A stretch of 64,000 bases of DNA from Niabella sp. (GTDB taxonomy: Bacteria > Bacteroidota > Bacteroidia > Chitinophagales > Chitinophagaceae), in NCBI GenBank assembly GCA_027493055.1, contig JAPUDO010000102.1, forward strand, positions 1-64,000, written 5' to 3'. Positions within the stretch are counted from its first letter, which is position 1. Each line of letters opens with the position of its first letter. A program made the translations under genes and the position numbers. Shown here in pieces: positions 61,543 through 64,000 of this stretch. The notes under the pieces were generated by a model. It made no database searches, was not told the origin of the DNA, and worked only from the letters and a program-made list of their open reading frames with translations.

Positions 61543-63411
61543 TTATCTCCCCATATAAACCATCAAAATCTGCACATCGCTTGGATTGATCCCTGAGATC
61601 CTGCTTGCCTGACCTAATGTACGGGGTCTTATCCGGTTCAGTTTTTCCTTCGCTTCATTTCCCAGTGACGCTAATTTATTATAGTCGAAACTATCAGGTA
61701 TGACCAGGTTTTCCATTTCGCTCATACGGGTAACAATTTCCCGTTCCTTTTCAATATAAACATCATATTTTACCTGGATTGCGGCTTGTTCTATTTCTTC
61801 CTTTGAATAGATGCTCAATGAATTTTCCAGGGCAGGAACGGCCGCAGCCAGATCAGCAAGCTCAACGCCGGGGCGCAGCAGCACTTTTTCTGCTTTTTGT
61901 TTTTCACTGATCTTTGACGAGCTCATGGATTCGAGGAAACCATTGATCTGATCAGGCTGTAGCACAGTATTTTTCAAAATATCCTTAATATTAGCAATAT
62001 TTTCATTTTTTTGCCGGATATTCTCCATTCTTTCTTCCTTTGCTAATCCAAGCTTATAACTAAGCGGTGTTAGCCTGGCATCTGCATTATCCTGTCTTAG
62101 CAAGGTTCTGTATTCTGCCCTGGAAGTAAACATGCGGTAAGGCTCTTCTGTTCCTTTATTGATCAGGTCATCTATCAGCACACCAATATAAGCTTCGCTG
62201 CGTTTCAGTACCAGGGAATCCTGTTCTCTCACTTTCTGATGTGCGTTTATTCCGGCCATTAATCCCTGGCACGCGGCTTCTTCGTAACCTGTGGTTCCAT
62301 TGATCTGGCCGGCAAAGAATAAATTGGAAATCAGCTTGGTTTCAAGCGTATTGCTTAACTGTGTAGGGGGAAAATAATCATATTCAATGGCATAACCCGG
62401 CCTGAACAGCCTGGCATTTTCAAAACCCGGCACAGAGCGCAAGGCTTTATACTGTACGTCCTCCGGCAAAGAGGTAGAAAATCCGTTAACATAAATCTCT
62501 ACTGTATTCCAGCCTTCAGGTTCTACAAACAGCTGGTGCCTGTCCCTGTCTGCAAAACGGTTGATCTTATCTTCTATACTGGGACAATAACGGGGCCCTA
62601 CCCCATCAATCCGCCCCGCAAACATAGGACTTCTGTCAAAACCGGTTTTTAGTATCTCGTGAACTTCCGGGCTGGTATAAGTGATCCAGCAGCAGCGCTG
62701 ATCTTTAGCATTGATCTTTTTAGTATCAGTGAAAGAAAAACCTGTAATTTCCTCATCACCATCCTGGATCTCCATTTTTGAATAATCAAGGCTGCGGCCA
62801 TCCACACGTGGCGGCGTCCCTGTTTTTAACCGGTCGCTTTCAAAGCCTAATGCTACTAACTGTTCTGTAATTCCGCTGGCTGCTTTTTCTGCTACCCTTC
62901 CGCCACCAAATTGTTTTTCGCCTATATGAATGATCCCGTTAAGAAAAGTTCCATTAGTTAAAACTACAGCTTTGGCTTTTATTTCATGTCCCAGGCCGGT
63001 AACCACGCCGCAAACCCGTTTATCTTTTACCAATAAACCTTTTACCATATCCTGGTAAAAATCCAGAAGCGGGGTTTGCTCCAGCATTTCGCGCCATTTG
63101 GCGGCAAACAGCATCCGGTCGCTTTGGGCACGGGGGCTCCACATAGCTGGCCCCTTGGAACGGTTCAACATCCTGAACTGTATCATTGAAAGATCGGTTA
63201 TGATTCCAGAATACCCTCCCATGGCATCAATTTCGCGCACAATCTGTCCTTTAGCAATACCACCCATAGCCGGATTACAGCTCATTTGGGCAATGGTTTG
63301 CATATTCATGGTAACCAATAAGGTTTTTGAGCCCATATTTGCGGCTGCCGCTGCCGCTTCACAGCCGGCATGGCCTGCACCCACTACTATTACATCATAA
63401 TCTGGAAACAT
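61543..63411 (-). CDS. mnmG: tRNA uridine 5-carboxymethylaminomethyl modification enzyme MnmG
   Basis: A 622-residue MnmG/GidA, the FAD-binding partner of MnmE in making cmnm5U at the wobble position of certain tRNAs. The start at 63411 gives MFPDYDVIVVGAGHAGCEAA. Also visible are QMSCNPAMGGIAKGQIVREI, GTPPRVDGRSLDYSKMEIQD, and CPSIEDKINRFADRDRHQLF. The C-terminal helical domain ends RISGINPSDVQILMVYM. Length and motifs are normal. It is transcribed away from the parS-like cluster; gidA often lies near the replication origin. Confidence 0.97.
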   Translation of the reverse strand: MFPDYDVIVVGAGHAGCEAAAAAANMGSKTLLVTMNMQTIAQMSCNPAMGGIAKGQIVREIDAMGGYSGIITDLSMIQFRMLNRSKGPAMWSPRAQSDRMLFAAKWREMLEQTPLLDFYQDMVKGLLVKDKRVCGVVTGLGHEIKAKAVVLTNGTFLNGIIHIGEKQFGGGRVAEKAASGITEQLVALGFESDRLKTGTPPRVDGRSLDYSKMEIQDGDEEITGFSFTDTKKINAKDQRCCWITYTSPEVHEILKTGFDRSPMFAGRIDGVGPRYCPSIEDKINRFADRDRHQLFVEPEGWNTVEIYVNGFSTSLPEDVQYKALRSVPGFENARLFRPGYAIEYDYFPPTQLSNTLETKLISNLFFAGQINGTTGYEEAACQGLMAGINAHQKVREQDSLVLKRSEAYIGVLIDDLINKGTEEPYRMFTSRAEYRTLLRQDNADARLTPLSYKLGLAKEERMENIRQKNENIANIKDILKNTVLQPDQINGFLESMSSSKISEKQKAEKVLLRPGVELADLAAAVPALENSLSIYSKEEIEQAAIQVKYDVYIEKEREIVTRMSEMENLVIPDSFDYNKLASLGNEAKEKLNRIRPRTLGQASRISGINPSDVQILMVYMGR

Positions 63412-63706
63412 AAGTGTGCAAAGATAAAGCCCCCATTGTATGTTTGAAAGTGTAAAATAAAAATTCCCCAAAGGGGATATTATAGTTTTGTTGGCGTAAG
63501 TATTAAAATGATTTGCGATTAAACAATCAAAGCCTCTGCTTTCGTTTTGCCGGGGGCTTTAGCAATGCTGCTTTTTTTGTATTTCCTCTATGGTCTTGCT
63601 CAGTCAAGTACTCATCTTAAAATACCAATGACATTACACAAGATTCATTTTTTCACGTGGAATATTGTTTCAGGGTGAAACAGTTCCACGATTTCACGTG
63701 GAACGT
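63412..63706. other. Intergenic region between ybeY and mnmG
   Basis: 295 bases. The part nearest ybeY has the parS-like palindromes; the rest contains a CCCCGGCAAAA-like run and no gene that I can support. Confidence 0.4.
63649..63704 (+). promoter_or_regulatory. Cluster of parS-like palindromes
   Basis: Three adjacent sites: TTTTTCACGTGGAATA (63649-63664; 13 of 16 to TGTTTCACGTGAAACA), TGTTTCAGGGTGAAACA (63666-63682; a perfect palindrome with one extra central base) and GTTCCACG...CGTGGAAC (63683-63704; inner CACGTGGAAC). ParB binds such sites to segregate the chromosome. Their position by mnmG is in keeping with an origin-proximal locus, but no parA or parB is in view. Confidence 0.5.
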
Positions 63707-64000
63707 TCAGCTATTTAAAAAATGCCGTAGCCACTCCTCTTCCATTGCCCTCATCTGTTTCTGCTCCTTATCCGTTTTATCCTTATACCCTATCAAATGC
63801 AGAATACCATGAAACATAACCCTTAATAATTCCGAAGAAAAAGCGTTCCCCGCTAAAGCTGCATTTTCCTTTACCCTGTCTGTACTAATATAAATATCTG
63901 AGATCAGGTGTTCTGATCCAATGGTCTCTGATAGGTCAAAAGTGATAATATCAGTATAATAATCATGATCCAGGTGCTGGCGGTTAATAGCTAAAAGATC
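63707..64000 (-). CDS. ybeY: rRNA maturation endoribonuclease YbeY (5' part outside window)
   Basis: The C-terminal 97 residues of YbeY, a metal-dependent endoribonuclease for 16S rRNA 3'-end maturation. INRQHLDHDYYTDIITFDLS and LISDIYISTDRVKEN precede the metal-binding helix FHGILHLIGYKDKTDKEQKQ, which aligns with the HGxLHLxGYDH motif; the third ligand is Asp in place of His, as in other Bacteroidetes versions that I recall. The start lies beyond 64000. Confidence 0.92.
   Translation of the reverse strand, partial: DLLAINRQHLDHDYYTDIITFDLSETIGSEHLISDIYISTDRVKENAALAGNAFSSELLRVMFHGILHLIGYKDKTDKEQKQMRAMEEEWLRHFLNS

Overview
The window is a chromosomal segment of a Bacteroidota bacterium, most probably of the Chitinophagaceae or a close relative (family-level placement is an inference). 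The signs are a Bacteroidetes-type MurA carrying Asp in place of the usual active-site Cys, a GldE-like CNNM/CBS protein, an ECF sigma/FecR/TonB-receptor set with an STN domain, many SPII lipoproteins, and several genes preceded by the Bacteroidetes -7 box TAnnTTTG rather than a strong Shine-Dalgarno site.

1-20.5 kb and 41.5-64 kb are ordinary chromosome. The left part holds a secreted M28 peptidase (cut by the window edge), rpiB, tatC, a GldE-like protein, gmk, a bestrophin, a rhodanese, murA, a DUF420/SCO pair, a PQQ-type sugar dehydrogenase, an epimerase, an SMR exporter, and a kdsD-manC-exonuclease operon, then recQ. Two decayed toxin-antitoxin loci (DUF4160/DUF2442 at 7.5 kb and a PIN module at 12.4 kb) sit among them. 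The right part holds lipoproteins and beta-barrels, a sigma factor/TPR/CHAT-protease operon, an ECF-FecR-TonB receptor set, a broken hipBA locus next to an IS630-type element, an AAA ATPase, mnmG, a cluster of parS-like palindromes and ybeY (cut by the window edge).

20.5-21.5 kb: tRNA-Phe is followed by two identical 386-bp tandem units. Each unit carries a small GIY-YIG nuclease gene, a terminator and a copy of the tRNA 3' end. The tRNA has an acceptor-stem mismatch identical to the sequence carried by the repeats.

21.5-41.4 kb is the most striking part. A tyrosine recombinase (N-terminal extension, no IntI-specific insertion) lies directly upstream of a one-directional array of about 14 gene cassettes. 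The cassettes are separated by related, imperfectly palindromic sites of roughly 115-270 bp that end in GTTRGC-type cores. For most cassettes the first 9-15 bases are the reverse complement of the bases that open the cassette's own 3' site (for example GTTAGCCGCC and GGCGGCTAAC). That is what excision as a circle carrying a folded attC predicts. I read this as an integron-like system driven by a Xer/IntI-related recombinase that is not a canonical IntI, with very long attC-like sites. Cargo: a SIR2-domain defence-type protein in first position, several unknown lipoproteins and membrane proteins, a five-gene oxidoreductase/SIP/AraC block, a MORN-repeat protein, Crp/Fnr plus VOC, a SnoaL-like protein, an ICMT-like methyltransferase, and an EreA/ChaN-like protein. 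The array ends in a decayed site near 41.45 kb.
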